Below are positions 33,304 to 44,416 of a stretch of DNA of 64,000 nucleotides, piece after piece; position 1 is the first letter of the stretch, and the number at the start of each line of letters is the position of its first letter. The DNA is from Leptodontidium sp. MPI-SDFR-AT-0119 (taxonomy: Eukaryota; Ascomycota; Leotiomycetes; Helotiales; Leptodontidiaceae). The position numbers and the translations under genes were made by a program. A model generated the notes under the pieces. The model ran no database searches and was not told where the DNA came from. It saw nothing but the letters and a program-made list of their open reading frames with translations. The stretch lies in contig JAHLEZ010000006.1 in NCBI GenBank assembly GCA_020726505.1, positions 868,001 through 932,000 on the forward strand. Reading direction: 5' to 3'.

Positions 33304-34825
33304 ATGACGAATCCTACTGGGTCAAGTCTCAACATGAGTACATACCTTGAAAAGGCTAAAGCCCGTGTCGTCTCGGCAAGCAGACCACAAGCACCTCTCA
33401 GGTACATGCCCTCTCGAGTATTTGCAACAGTTCTGACGAGTTATTCTGTTAAAAAACAATCAATCCAAATGGCCTCCAGAAGCGCGAATCGGCAGTAGGC
33501 GTTGCAGAACCCTCCGCGGTTCGAGAATGCTCCAAGCAAGATTCGTTGAAACGGGATTTGATTGGAGTCTCGCTACTGAGCTCTGTCCAGAATGAGGCGA
33601 TTGAAGTGTCAGCAGCCAACAAAAGTTCGCAGGTGGTTGTAAAACAATTGCAAGCTCAGTTATTGAAACTTGTTAAAGATCAAGCGGATGATCGGGCACG
33701 ATTTCAATCCAAACTCGACACTCAGAACAGCCGTCTACTGCAGCTCCAAACAACCCTGGATGGCCGTCGACGTGTTGCTGCATATCCCCAACCCCCGCCC
33801 ACAATATCTATTGACTCTTCTATGGATGACCACGGAAATGATGAAGATGATGAGGATAAAAACGAGGGTAGTGCGCTTGATATCTACAATGGGTAAGTCT
33901 CACCAAACTCAGGATTGGTCCTTGGACTTTGCTAAAGATGATATAGATCGCCAGAGCCTTCGCAGAATGTGAGCTCAGTAAATAGATATTCAACCATAGC
34001 TCTGCAACAGCGATCGGCCTTTGAAGAAGACGGAAATCTGCCACCAGCCGAGAGGCGGATCGTCGCTTTCTATGATGGCATGCAGATGCCATATGTGATT
34101 CGAGAACTTGCCCCATGCGAATACTTCCGGCTTCCGACTAACCCCAACGAAAGATTATCCCACGAGTTTCTGAAGAAGGTGTTTGGAGGGAGCCCAATAT
34201 CGAATGGACGCTATAAGATCCCAACCAAGAATAGGGCACGCCGTGCCTTTCCGGAAATCGATGTCTATCGCGTCTTGAAAGCGGAGCACGAACCTCTGCC
34301 CCCTCGATATCCTGGGCAACACGGAGCCCAGCTATCATGCCAGTTCTCTGGCGATGACATTGAAACAGAATTCCCTCTCTTCATCTGCGATAGTGGAGCG
34401 GGAACTGGTTACCGGTACTATGGCACCTATCGAGAACCCCGCGCTGAGATGTGTTGTGTTCCAGATCACGTTAAACAATTCTGGGCGAAGCAACTCGGTA
34501 CACAAAGTGGAAATGGAAAGTCGCGGAGTGCGCTTGATACACTCATCCATGAATGGCCCCGGGTCTCAGTGGGTTGGAAAGACGAGGCTACAGGAGAGCT
34601 CATCGAATACGATGTGGCTCTTGAAGTCGAGTTGGAGATCCCCTGACAAGGGCGATCACAGCAGACGAAGCTGCGGAAATCACCGAAGAAGAAGTTCTGG
34701 GAGCATTCAACAGAGTAGGTTTCGTCGAAATCTGAAATGAGGTTGAGACTGACCTTCTGCAGGCCGATTATGACCCGAAAGCCTCCCTTGCTCTCTTCTA
34801 CGAGTACCTCCAGTGTGGGATATGA
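33304..34825 (+). pseudogene. Conserved unknown fungal protein, frameshifted near its end
   Basis: My model is exons 33304..33417, 33480..33892, 33947..34714 and 34763..34825. The middle contains a coiled-coil stretch (VVVKQLQAQLLKLVKDQADDR), an acidic Asp/Glu run, then a compact domain with CEYFRLPTNPNERLS, GRYKIPTKNRARRAFPE, EHEPLPPRYPGQHGAQL and YRYYGTYREPR. That domain resembles a fungal domain of unknown function (possibly DUF6697), an identification I hold loosely. The frame ends at TGA 34644-34646, right after the C4 run 34640-34643. One added base continues smoothly into ADEAAEITEEEVLGAFNR, a good 48-nt intron, and YDPKASLALFYEYLQ. So the last 40 residues are either lost or hidden by a missing base. 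The first exon boundary is the least certain. Confidence 0.55.
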
Positions 34826-35266
34826 CCCAGAGTTGTATGGAAGACTTGTCGGGGAGTACAGTCGATTTCAAAGGAAGAAGTGAGAATAGACCGGCATGAA
34901 AGGGCATGTGTGTCACCGAGGTGTATGAGTGGTGTCTGTGATGGGGACGAGTATTTTACCCAGACATATGCATCTAGATCCTCCTGGTCGCGTTTCCCAT
35001 GCAAGGTATACCTGATGAAGGCTTTTGCAGCTCAGAGCCAGTGTTCATCACTGAACTTCATCTTGCTTCCTAGGGTGGAAACAACTGAAAAGAGCGTATT
35101 GTCTACTATCTTTGAAGGTAACTGAAATGGCCTGAATCCCATCAACGATGGAAGGCTGGAAGCAGGAATATAAAAAGTACAGTGACAAGACCGAGGAGAT
35201 ACTCAGAGGTCGGCATGCATAATTTCATAGATTTGAATATGGCCCGAGGTCTAATTAAACAACATT
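34826..35266. other. Intergenic, no gene seen
   Basis: This is the convergent 3' region between the unknown gene and the glycosyltransferase. Short open frames only. Confidence 0.4.
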
Positions 35267-36772
35267 CTAATAGTGTGTACTTTCACGCCAATCTGGGAAC
35301 TTGACAATATCACACCTTCGTTGCTTCGAAATCCAATCCAATATTCTGGTCTGATTCCAGCCACTCCGCCAACGTTTGCCATCTTTGGGCATCGTCCTCT
35401 CACCCAAGCGGATTGCCTTCCCCCAATAGCAAGCCTCGCCATCAAAGGCGCATTGTACGCACTCAGAGTTTGCTTCACATGTCGCGGCACATTCCTCAAA
35501 ATTTTGCGTCGTACTTCTCTTCACCCCTTCATATAATATCCCAGATCCAACATCTACCACAGACGAGTAATTGTCCCAATCTTCTTGCATGGCAGGCATG
35601 GATTGCAGCTGATCCCTCACTAGCCTTCCGAATATCTCTGCCCATGTCAGAGGTATCTAAAGAGAGACATGAAGTTAGCTAGTTGTGTGATGTATCTTTT
35701 AGGACATCGTTAGGCTACGAACAGATTTATTTTCTCGGTCGCTCTCAAACTGATGAAACGCTTTCATGTCTTCGGCGTTGTAGTGATGCATTGTGAGGCT
35801 GGGCTGACACCAGTAGTCCGTGTAATATGGTATGGTACCTGGTTTCTGCCCACTGAACTCCGGTTGGATGTTGATGAGGTCGTTTCCGTACTCTTTCAGC
35901 GCCTCGCTGACCATGACGTCCCCACAACACAAATTGTGTATCTTGGAGTCCAACCGCGCAGCCGTCCCATTGTGTGTAACCGCATAATCATACATCAGAC
36001 TCCTAGAGAAAACAGTACCACTTCCACCATGAGCGAAGCCAGTACTCCCTATGAACGCCACAGATCCGAGAAACATATTCTTTGCCGAGTCCAACGATGG
36101 CAGCCAGTGAAGTAAATTAGACCAGACGATGTAAGTGTCGGCGTCGATAACGATGTACCATTCTTTGTCAGGCGCAAACTCCCAGACTTTTTCTAAGATA
36201 TGCGTATTCTTGTACTTGTCAAGCGTCCAGGCTGCAAGATCGTTCGGAGACTTGAGATCTTTCATTCCTTTCGTAGAGTTGACGTTCCCATCTCTTCGCC
36301 ATGCTTCCTGCTGCAATCGGTAGAATTCGAAAGCGCCGTCCAGTTTCTTGACTTCGGGGGAGATGTCCACCAACACGTCGTGTAGATGATAAGGACCAAT
36401 ATCTTGTTCTAGATCCGAGAAGAAGAAAATGTTCTTGGCGCATCGCAGAGATGTTTGCATCAGCGTCGGTATCTTTTCCGATGCTTCTGATGCACCGGTC
36501 TTCACGGCGATGACGATGTTGCTTGCAAGCTCGGGATCAGGACACTGGCTTTGTGAAAACAACTCCTCGGAACGCAGCTGTTTTCTTGGGAGGAAAGTAA
36601 ACAAAGTGAAAAGAAGACCTATGGTGAGGGCGATGATTCGAAAAAGTCTTGTGGTCCGAATGGAGGCTGTTCGGCTCAGGGTGTGCAGTACCTGCTCGGG
36701 CGGAGACATAGTTCGATACATCGGTGCCGGTGCGAGGTTGGGGATACCCAACAAATACAAAGAGGAATTCAT
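35267..36772 (-). CDS. GT31-like type II membrane glycosyltransferase with Cys-rich tail, 479 aa
   Basis: Two exons, complement(join(35267..35656,35723..36772)), phase 0. A short cytosolic N terminus precedes one signal-anchor helix (LFRIIALTIGLLFTLFTFL), as in Golgi enzymes. The lumenal domain has IVIAVKTGASEASEKIPTL, NIFFFSDLEQDIG, and WYIVIDADTYIVWSNL with the metal-binding DAD, followed by HGGSGTVFSRSLM and CCGDVMVSEAL. These are the Fringe/GT31 landmarks. The C terminus holds a small cysteine-rich module (ECAATCEANSECVQCAFDG) of the PAN-like type often fused to fungal GT31 proteins. The sugar donor and acceptor cannot be read from the sequence; a galactosyl or GlcNAc transferase acting on cell-surface glycans is likely. 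Confidence 0.85.
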
Positions 36773-37321
36773 TCTACATACACCATTCTATCCAGGCATA
36801 CTCTGGAAGAAAAATGAGAAAGACTCGGGGCCATATTCACCATGAGTTTCTTTTACCTGCACCATGCTCCAGTGACTCCCTACTCCTTTTTCTGTTCGTT
36901 ACCAACAAATAAGTACGAGAGATTGCGGCTACTCCTGCAGCTGGCCAGGATTGTACTTGCATATGGCATGATATGTCGAGGCTAAGTATAGCGCGAGGAG
37001 GAGAGTAAAGGGTAAGGATAGAGCATTTCCCCCCAAGGCATTGGTTGAGACGCTATCATGGAGATCGTCCATCCTATCGAAACGTGGTGATAAACGACAG
37101 GAGAAATATCAGGCTGGTAAACCGGCCGCAGCTGAAACTCGCTTTCATTTCTCAATCAGAGTTGGCTGTTGGCTTGCTCTTCTTTGTTGACCAGTAACCA
37201 CTGTGTTGGTAGCAAGACGTTGTATCGCGCGACTCCCTGACCAAAAGGAGACAAGCGGCTAGCACATAACGTGCGTGATAGGCCAGACAGGTTGACTAGC
37301 CGCCGGCCTGCGCTTGAGCCA
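36773..37321. other. Intergenic, no gene seen
   Basis: This is upstream sequence of the glycosyltransferase and the 3' side of the small minus-strand ORF. No RNA gene or repeat was recognised. Confidence 0.4.
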
Positions 37322-37643
37322 TCAAATGCTTGGTATGCCAAGCAATGACACCCGAAGTTCCGGCGTTGTCACGATCATCGTACGGCCTATGAGAGCAAGT
37401 AAATAAGCGACAGCAACAACAAGAGCAATAATCTGCCATTTCAAAAGCATGTGGGATTGTGGCGAGGTACAGCACGGTGGCGAAGAGCCTTCCTTTATGG
37501 AATATCAAGCGCTAGTAGGGAATTCGAAACTAGGGGCGGCCGCATACCATTAACATCTCGCCAACAGCCCAATTAAACTCCTTATTCAATGCCCCCTCTT
37601 TCTCCCAGTAATTCTCGAGTACACCTAGTACTGGCTGCTTCAT
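37322..37643 (-). CDS. Possible small single-pass membrane protein, 88 aa
   Basis: Two candidate exons, complement(join(37322..37492,37548..37643)), would join in phase 0. The first encodes MKQPVLGVLENYWEKEGALN and a further 12 residues, and looks genuinely coding. The second contains one strong membrane helix (WQIIALVVAVAYLLALIG) and ends TPELRVSLLGIPSI. The donor GTATGC is good; the acceptor (ATAAAG) is ordinary and other acceptors are possible. I do not recognise the protein. It is divergent from the membrane protein at 37779, with 135 bp between starts. Its small size and one helix are compatible with a mitochondrial or ER accessory subunit, but that is speculation. Confidence 0.35.
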
Positions 37644-37778
37644 GGAGGCGAGCTTTCGTACCTCTGTTTTTGAGATGCTCTATTGATGTTTTTGTCACTC
37701 ATTAGGCTATTTACATTCTGCCGAACGTCTACTCGAGTCCTTTGCTAGAACCTTTCTGCTCCTCGCTCGCATTTCACG

Positions 37779-38694
37779 ATGGTGGCATCATCTCTCATCA
37801 CATTCTGCTTTTTGTTTTTCGCTGTTGTTCGTTCTCAATCTCCTGGAACGTTCATCAATCCCTCGCCACAGGACGCTTCGGTATTCGGATCCATTGCTTC
37901 AATAAGCGGAACGGCTGTATACACAGTCGGCAACCTTCTCAACATAACATGGGTTCCTCTCGCATCTGGGTCGATGACCATCGTCATGTGGCAGGTAGAT
38001 CCAAAGCAACCAAAGACTCAGATTGGTGACTTACAGTATCTGCCAGGTTCCAGTAAGATACATCCGATCACTAAATCCAAAAGGGCAAAGGCTGACAATG
38101 TCTAGGCAGGTTAAACAGTTCGCACTATACCTGGAGTCCCATCGGGGTAGATGGAAACAATGGCAACCCTGAATCCGATCTGTCTACTAGCAATGTGTTC
38201 TATTTCGCCCTCTATCAGACAAACGGCATAACGCCGTTGAGCGTCACGTCATTTTTCAACCTCACAGATTCCAAAATCAACGCGGTCGGCCAACCAATTT
38301 CGGCAACTGTCAGCAGCATTACATCAAGCACCTCCTTGACTGCATCGAGCACGACGGCAGCTTCTCAACGATACCTTCAAGTCCACTCATTACTTCTGCC
38401 ACAACCTCAACTCCAGCAGGATCTTTAGGTTCCCTAGGCATGAGCACTGACGCCAAGGTTGGCATTGGATTGGGTGTCGCCCTCGGAGTGGCTATCCTGG
38501 TAGGGCTTTTGACGGGCATATATTTGCTCTCAAAGAGGAGAAAAGCCACACCTGGTCCACCTCCGGTCGAGTTGACGGCTGGAAAGACGGAGTACAAGCA
38601 GGAAATGCCTTCAGCTGTTCCCTCCCCGCAACCCCACCTCGTCTCGACCTATGGTGGACCACCGCCGCTTCGGCATGAATTGCCTTCATATTAG
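37779..38694 (+). pseudogene. Secreted-stalk single-pass membrane protein, frameshifted in the Ser/Thr stalk
   Basis: Exons 37779..38052 and 38106..38694, donor GTAAGA and acceptor CTAG. A clean signal peptide (SLITFCFLFFAVVRSQ) precedes an Ig-like or Kre9-like ectodomain (SPGTFINPSPQD, YTVGNLLNITWVP, HYTWSPIGVDGN, NVFYFALYQTNG), then a Ser/Thr-rich stalk, then a membrane helix (GIGLGVALGVAILVGLLTGI) and a basic/Pro-rich cytosolic tail ending PPLRHELPSY. This is the plan of fungal wall-stress sensor-like proteins. The ectodomain frame and the helix frame differ by one base. The shift must lie in the stalk at about 38340-38400, and one inserted base restores 287 codons. Because the stalk is low complexity, I cannot place the shift more precisely. 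An unseen intron is a less likely explanation. Confidence 0.6.
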
Positions 38695-41600
38695 CAATAA
38701 TAGGGGGTTATATTGGGCTCGCGATTTGTAGATCAGAAGAGTTGTTGGGGAGGTGGGAGGTGTGGTATCCATAGGCAGGTGTATTTGGGTATGGGGAAAT
38801 TTATTATGTACATGAGACGGGTCTTAGAATATGATGAATACATAATTGGAGAATGAACAGATACAGGAACAGCCTCTAATATAGATGACGAGTTCCATAT
38901 GTCAATGAGAGATGTCTAACTAAATTTCGAAAAGCCCTATCTATTCAAAGTGCATTTTACCATGCCTGGGATCCCCTTGAAACTTCAAGCTTCCTCACTT
39001 TGTCTTGCATCATGTGCAATAGCCATCACTTGTATTCAGAGAAAATAATCTAGCACTGATGACAGAATTGATCGTTTGATATTTCAAGGAACGATTCGCA
39101 GGGGCCAGAACATCTCGCTCACTCCTGAACCTCAACAATTAAGACCGAGCTTTAACTTTTTCTTTGCCAAATATCCTTTTAACAGGCGAGGGGAGTAGTC
39201 AGGCTGCTGGGACATCACAGTGTATGGCAAGTCCCATTGGCAGAAGCAAAGCTAAACTAATCCACTCCTTTAGTGGATTGGAACCCGACAGCCGCACTGA
39301 GCTGACCCGAACGGAAGGAACAGATAGAGAAAATAAGGGGGTAGAAGCCTAACTCTCTTGGTCGTAGCCCCATGAGGGATCAGAATAGCTCGCTGCTAAT
39401 CGGGACGTTTTTTTTGAGGAGCCGCTTTGATATGTCTTACCCAGGTGGGATTTCTCCGGTCGGGCACCCCAGTCGATGGTATGCACGTAGGACTCATGGA
39501 AGCTGCCAAGCGATTCTTCGGCACTGTCTGGAACAAGCTGATCAGCTGAAATATGATTAGCATTACGAACTGTAATCTTCTTGAAGCTAGATTCGTTTGT
39601 TAAAGTTTTCCTGCTCCGCCAGATCGCAATCGTGTTAAGCGGCTTAGAGTACTCTAATTCATTGGCTCGCTTAAAAGCTCAAATAAATAGACTCATGCAG
39701 CCACAACAAAAAACCAAAGAGGACATTCCGCTTAGGAACACGGGCTAGAAAGCTAGGCTCCCAGCGAAGCAGGGCGAGCTAAGGAATGCAAGGGGCAACC
39801 CTTGGCTAGAACCGCTTACTACCCTACCTACCCTACCCGATTGACCAGATCAAGAATTTCTTCTGAGTTCCTACTATCCCGTCGCTTAAGAATGCTGAAC
39901 TAGGAAGGAGCTGGAATTAGAGGGCGGCCATGATGCAACGAAGTCGGGAAGTTTAAAGCGTTGCTTGCATCTGCGTTCAGCAGGGCTGAGACATCTGACT
40001 GCCCACTCCGCTAAATCAATGCCGGCATTCGCGTTTCGTTCCATTCATCCTAATTCCCGAGTCGCGTAAAGCCCCGAGGAGATCAATGAAAGATGGCCAG
40101 CTGGTGGCGTCAAGACTTCAGGGGGCCTCTGGCTTCCAACTTCTGTGCGTTTTGGAACCGAGAGTTGTGTTCCGGGACTAAGTTTACACAATCTCATCGT
40201 GCATTTTGTGGCTGATATTTTCAAGGTTTGGGGATTTTGTCAAGCACTGTTACTTGGATATTGGCCCAGAGGCCAGAGGCCTGGCCTAAGCCGAACTCTC
40301 CCCTCGCCGTGGCTGGCTGTTAAAACTTACACCCCGTCGTACGTGTGCATTTCAAACATTAATATTTGCATGTGCCAGAGCCTTCCGTCGCGATCTAGAA
40401 CTTCCTTCATCAGAAGACTTGAGTTGCACATAAGTCGGACAAGAATGTCAGTCGTACGGTAGGTATATATCTTTTTAACCTCTGTCTACTTGGTATGTTT
40501 ACCCGATAAGCGAGAAACCTATAGGGCTTATGTAACCAAATAAGTAACATTAAGTTGTTGGTTACGGAAGAGTGGGTCTGGCTTTTGTCTTTCAATTCTA
40601 CATATCCATTGCCCTGTTTTCTCTCTCTACCTTTTGCTATGGTGTTGGTAATTTTTTGGGGGGGGGTTTCTCTCGGGTTCGAAAATTCTATGTAGCGAAC
40701 GCATCCCTTCCCTGTTTCTTTTTCCTTTTTTCCTCCCTTTTTCCTTGCCATGCTAGTATCAGCACTTGTGACCGTACCCGTTCGTTCAGAGTCATTGGCT
40801 TGACTGGCTCTTTGTGCACTGTCCCAACGCTCTGGTCACCACTAAGCTTCGGATAATTTCCCAGAGGCTTGAATGGTCTCCAGTGTCCTGTGATTCGTTC
40901 TTGGCACAGCATTGATGCAGGAACGACATGGAGACAACACTGGGTGTGGGGATGGGGCTTTTTGGGATGTGTAGATCCGATTCTTTATGCCCGACGGTAG
41001 TTTTATTGGAGGTGTCGGCAGCCTTTCACAAACTAAATCTGTGTTAGGCAAAAACTGTTGGGAATGCAATACACGTCCAATGCAGTCAATACGAGTATTT
41101 CCTCCCATTGCCAAGACAGGATCTGCAGCGTCCGAGCATGCGTTTTCCATTATTTGGCGTGGATCTATCCAGGCCTTCGAAGAAGGTTCCTGGACCCTGT
41201 TATGACATTCAGATGACTGATATGATGGTGATCTTCAAGGCGCTCTTTCAGCCAACAGCCAAGCAATATGTTTTTGCTGTCCTTCGCCTTTTCAGGACGT
41301 CGTTCTGGCCAGGCCCGCCTGAGCAAGCACATCACATTGGGTAGGTGGCGCAAAGATCGATCGCAGCACTGCTGAAGCACCATGGGATCCAGGAGCTGGT
41401 GTGTTGAACTACGAATTCGGTGAAAGCGTGGCAAGCTCAGTTAGCAGCTTGAAATTTCAGGGCTCGTGAGGCGTCTGCCGGGCTCGACATCGAATGTCAT
41501 GTTAGTCTGCCAAGGGCTCACTGGCAGCCAAGTTCAACTCAAGAAAGCTTCCAGATGCTTACATTTCAACTTATGGTTTGAACGAACTAAGTGTTGGTCA

Positions 41601-43391
41601 ATTACCTGTCCCCGTTCCAAAGCATTCCCTCCACCAGGAGGTTGAGATCTTCATACAAATCTTGAGGTATGAGAGACTTGTGATAAAAAGTGTCGTATGT
41701 GAAGACACAAGTGCGCAACACACTTTCACTTTATTTTGTACGGCCTACCAGCTAGAATCCCCCTCTCTTAATTTTGTCTCGAATCGAATGCGCAATCGAC
41801 CAGGCAGAAATAGGGGGCTTCTGCCCTGCCAATACATCAAAACCCTGACGCAGCGCTTTACGGCATGCGCCCATTGACAGAGTTTTGACAAGTAGGCCGG
41901 ACAGCTTCTAGGGCAGGGTGTACAGTATGGTGCACTTCTTCCTTCGAATGGCGGACATGGCTGGGCGTCCGGCTATCGAAAACCTTGCCTACTTGTATCA
42001 CAATCGCTATCTTAGAATGTGGGATCTAACCTCCTAAACCAAATAGGAGTGTTTTCTCCATAGTTTTAGCTTGCGGAAGAAGTTGGGCTGAACCTAATAA
42101 AATCTTGGGACGAGGAAACGGCTTGTCAGCCGCAGCCCGCTGAAAGCAACGCTCCATTCAGCAAGCTAAGAAGCCCCCAAGGCCAGCCAGGTACCGGTGC
42201 CTCCATTGCGAAGTTAAATTTAAGTGCTGTGGGAGCTGGAACCACTAATTCTAGGCCTACCAGGCCTTCTCGCTAAAGCAGCCTATCGTAACAGGGCTTC
42301 CAGAAGGGCGCCTCTTCGTGTGGCTGGGAAGTTGCCGATTTGTGGCGCGCGCTCAGGAGCACCTTAATTGTAATATCTCCACGACGAAAATTATTTTTAT
42401 TCTCATATTAAGACAGGTAGTGAATCTTATGATTTAGATAAGCTTACGAATATATTTTTAAGTAAAAGGCATTTGTCGTTGTAAAGATTTTGCGATTTAA
42501 TTGTTCTATAGGGGTCGATTTTTTGGTGGTGGCCTGTGCCCAGTTTCCCGTCCACACGAAGAGGGCGCTCCTGGTGGAAGCCAAGGGCAAGGGGCTAATA
42601 TACATAGCCAAACTTAAGGATAGCCACTGTTGCTTCTCTGTTGCTTTTGCACGTACTAAGTCAAATTCTCAGCACTTAATTCGCTGGTTTGCTTTCTGGG
42701 ACGGCGTTTTCCAGACTTCGATTATGCATTTCATGTCTTCACCCTCTTTACTTACTTTACTCCCTAGGTTGTCCGAGTATAAACACGTGCTCGACTTGGT
42801 ATAACCTTGTCACAGATATCCCTTAGGGGGCGAGCGTTGCGCGGGCGGGCTGTTTTGTTTCTTCATCACAAGTCATCGGTATTTCCTTGGCTAACAGCCG
42901 TTCATACCCCAATTTTTCGGTCCGAACGCTACAGCAGTCAAAAAGCCGTGCTAAGAGTCGGTGAGAGGCCAAGTCTCTCAAAGTATTGGGAGGTGGCGCG
43001 AGTGTGTCGCCCTGGCTCCCTGGCTCCTTGGACCCCGGGTGAGCCTCATGCGGTGATTTGAAGTGATGGAGTTGCTACTATATTTCTCGAGCTCGCCATC
43101 CTTTTAGACTGTCCATTTCCTCCTTCGCTTCATTGTTCCGTCTTCCCTCTTCTCTCTTCCCCCTTCTACTACTACTTCTTCTTCATTCGTTTCGCTCTAC
43201 TTCTTTCTACCTCTCTTCATTCTATCCTCAACGAAATTCATTCAACCCTCATATACATTCCACATACTGCTGTATAGTTTGACAACATATAACTCGACAT
43301 CATCATCTTCTCCACCTTCACCAGATCTTCCGCTTCATCCCTTTCTTTCAGTATCAAACACTTTTGGACAATTCAAACCTCTGTCATCAAC
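38695..43391. other. 4.7-kb gene-free stretch
   Basis: I find no gene, tRNA, terminal repeat or transposase here. Many short open frames on both strands translate to unrelated, unstructured sequence. A G8 run lies near 40660. The last 300 bp (about 43080-43390) become pyrimidine-rich, as in a fungal promoter and leader, and belong to the gene that starts at 43392. The stretch marks the change from core gene space to an accessory region. Confidence 0.5.
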
Positions 43392-44066
43392 ATGGTCAAT
43401 GGCAGATCAACGGGAAGCAAGCTTCAGCCCTCGAAGGACTCCGTTAAAAAGACTCAGAAGACGTACGTCAATCTACTGATCAAACCCATTCCCTCATTTG
43501 GATTCAGATTTAAAGCAAGGGGTCACAAGTTCACAATTAATGAGTTTCTGTTTAGCAGCAAGTCCTCCGCAGCCGATGTTAAAAAAGCTCCACGCCTGCC
43601 AAACTCCAAGACCTCGACCAAGAACAACCCGACTGGTGGCACTACCGATATAACTGCTGCGATCGCTTACGGTGATCAAACATCCTACAACGATACCAGC
43701 ATCCCCAATGTCCCGGCATTAACTCAGACCCCATTCGAGGATGGAAACAGCATCGAATACTACTCCCACAGAGCGGCGACTGATTCTATTGTCGAAATTT
43801 CGATCAACCAACTCCAGACTCCTCGCAACCACAATGCCGTCAATCCGCAAAGCAACACTGCATACCATGAAGGTGTGCACACCTCGGTGTCGGCTGAGCC
43901 TCGCCATAACGGGGAGGGTGATCAAGCCTGGATGAACTCAGAGGATGTGGAAGCGAATAGATATCAGTTGGGGCTGTGGACGTACGAGACTTCGAGTGAG
44001 AGCATCACCATCGCCGAGAGGCTCGAGAAATCGAACTGGACTTGTGCACGTGAGGAAAGGCTCTGA
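43392..44066 (+). CDS. YETS/AERLEK-motif small protein, copy 1, 193 aa
   Basis: Exons 43392..43462 and 43556..44066, phase-2 intron of 93 nt with a tandem TAGCAG acceptor. There is no signal peptide or membrane segment. The N terminus is Lys/Ser-rich (STGSKLQPSKDSVKKTQKT) and the middle is polar and probably disordered. The last 34 residues contain LGLWTYETSSESITIAERL followed by EKSNWTCAREERL. I do not recognise the protein. It is the best-preserved member of a family of five in this window, all on the plus strand, that share the C-terminal motif and, in four cases, the exon plan. The leader upstream is pyrimidine-rich and promoter-like, so the gene may well be expressed. Function unknown. 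Confidence 0.65.
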   Translation: MVNGRSTGSKLQPSKDSVKKTQKTYVNLLIKPIPSFGFRFKARGHKFTINEFLFSSKSSAADVKKAPRLPNSKTSTKNNPTGGTTDITAAIAYGDQTSYNDTSIPNVPALTQTPFEDGNSIEYYSHRAATDSIVEISINQLQTPRNHNAVNPQSNTAYHEGVHTSVSAEPRHNGEGDQAWMNSEDVEANRYQLGLWTYETSSESITIAERLEKSNWTCAREERL

Positions 44067-44416
44067 AGGCAAGATGGATTTCACTTAATACGGTTGTTAC
44101 AATTACTTGTCGGTATCACCCATCCGAGATTTTGTCATCTAACGTCAATTAATTCTTCTTTTAGTCTATACATGGACTCATATCATCTACGTGCACCATC
44201 CTACCCTTCCCTTCTCGAAGTCAACCTTCCCAATATTCAACACCATAGAAGTAGAGCTGTTTTGTCAGAGCACAGTATTGGAAGATAAAAGTTAGCGTAT
44301 ATGACTTTACTTTAGACTTTGCTTTTTTGTCCATGATAAGGGCCTGGGTCGTTTTGCTTAGAATAACGCTCATTCTTCAATAACCGAGTCTTGTTTACAA
44401 CATCATGTGACACCGA
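44067..44416. other. Intergenic, no gene seen
   Basis: This is the convergent 3' region between copy 1 of the small-protein family and the carboxylesterase. Confidence 0.4.

Noticed and set aside
40145..43061. Many 60-110-codon open frames on both strands
   Set aside because: No splice structure, no family signal and overlapping on both strands; expected by chance in 4.7 kb of moderate-GC DNA.
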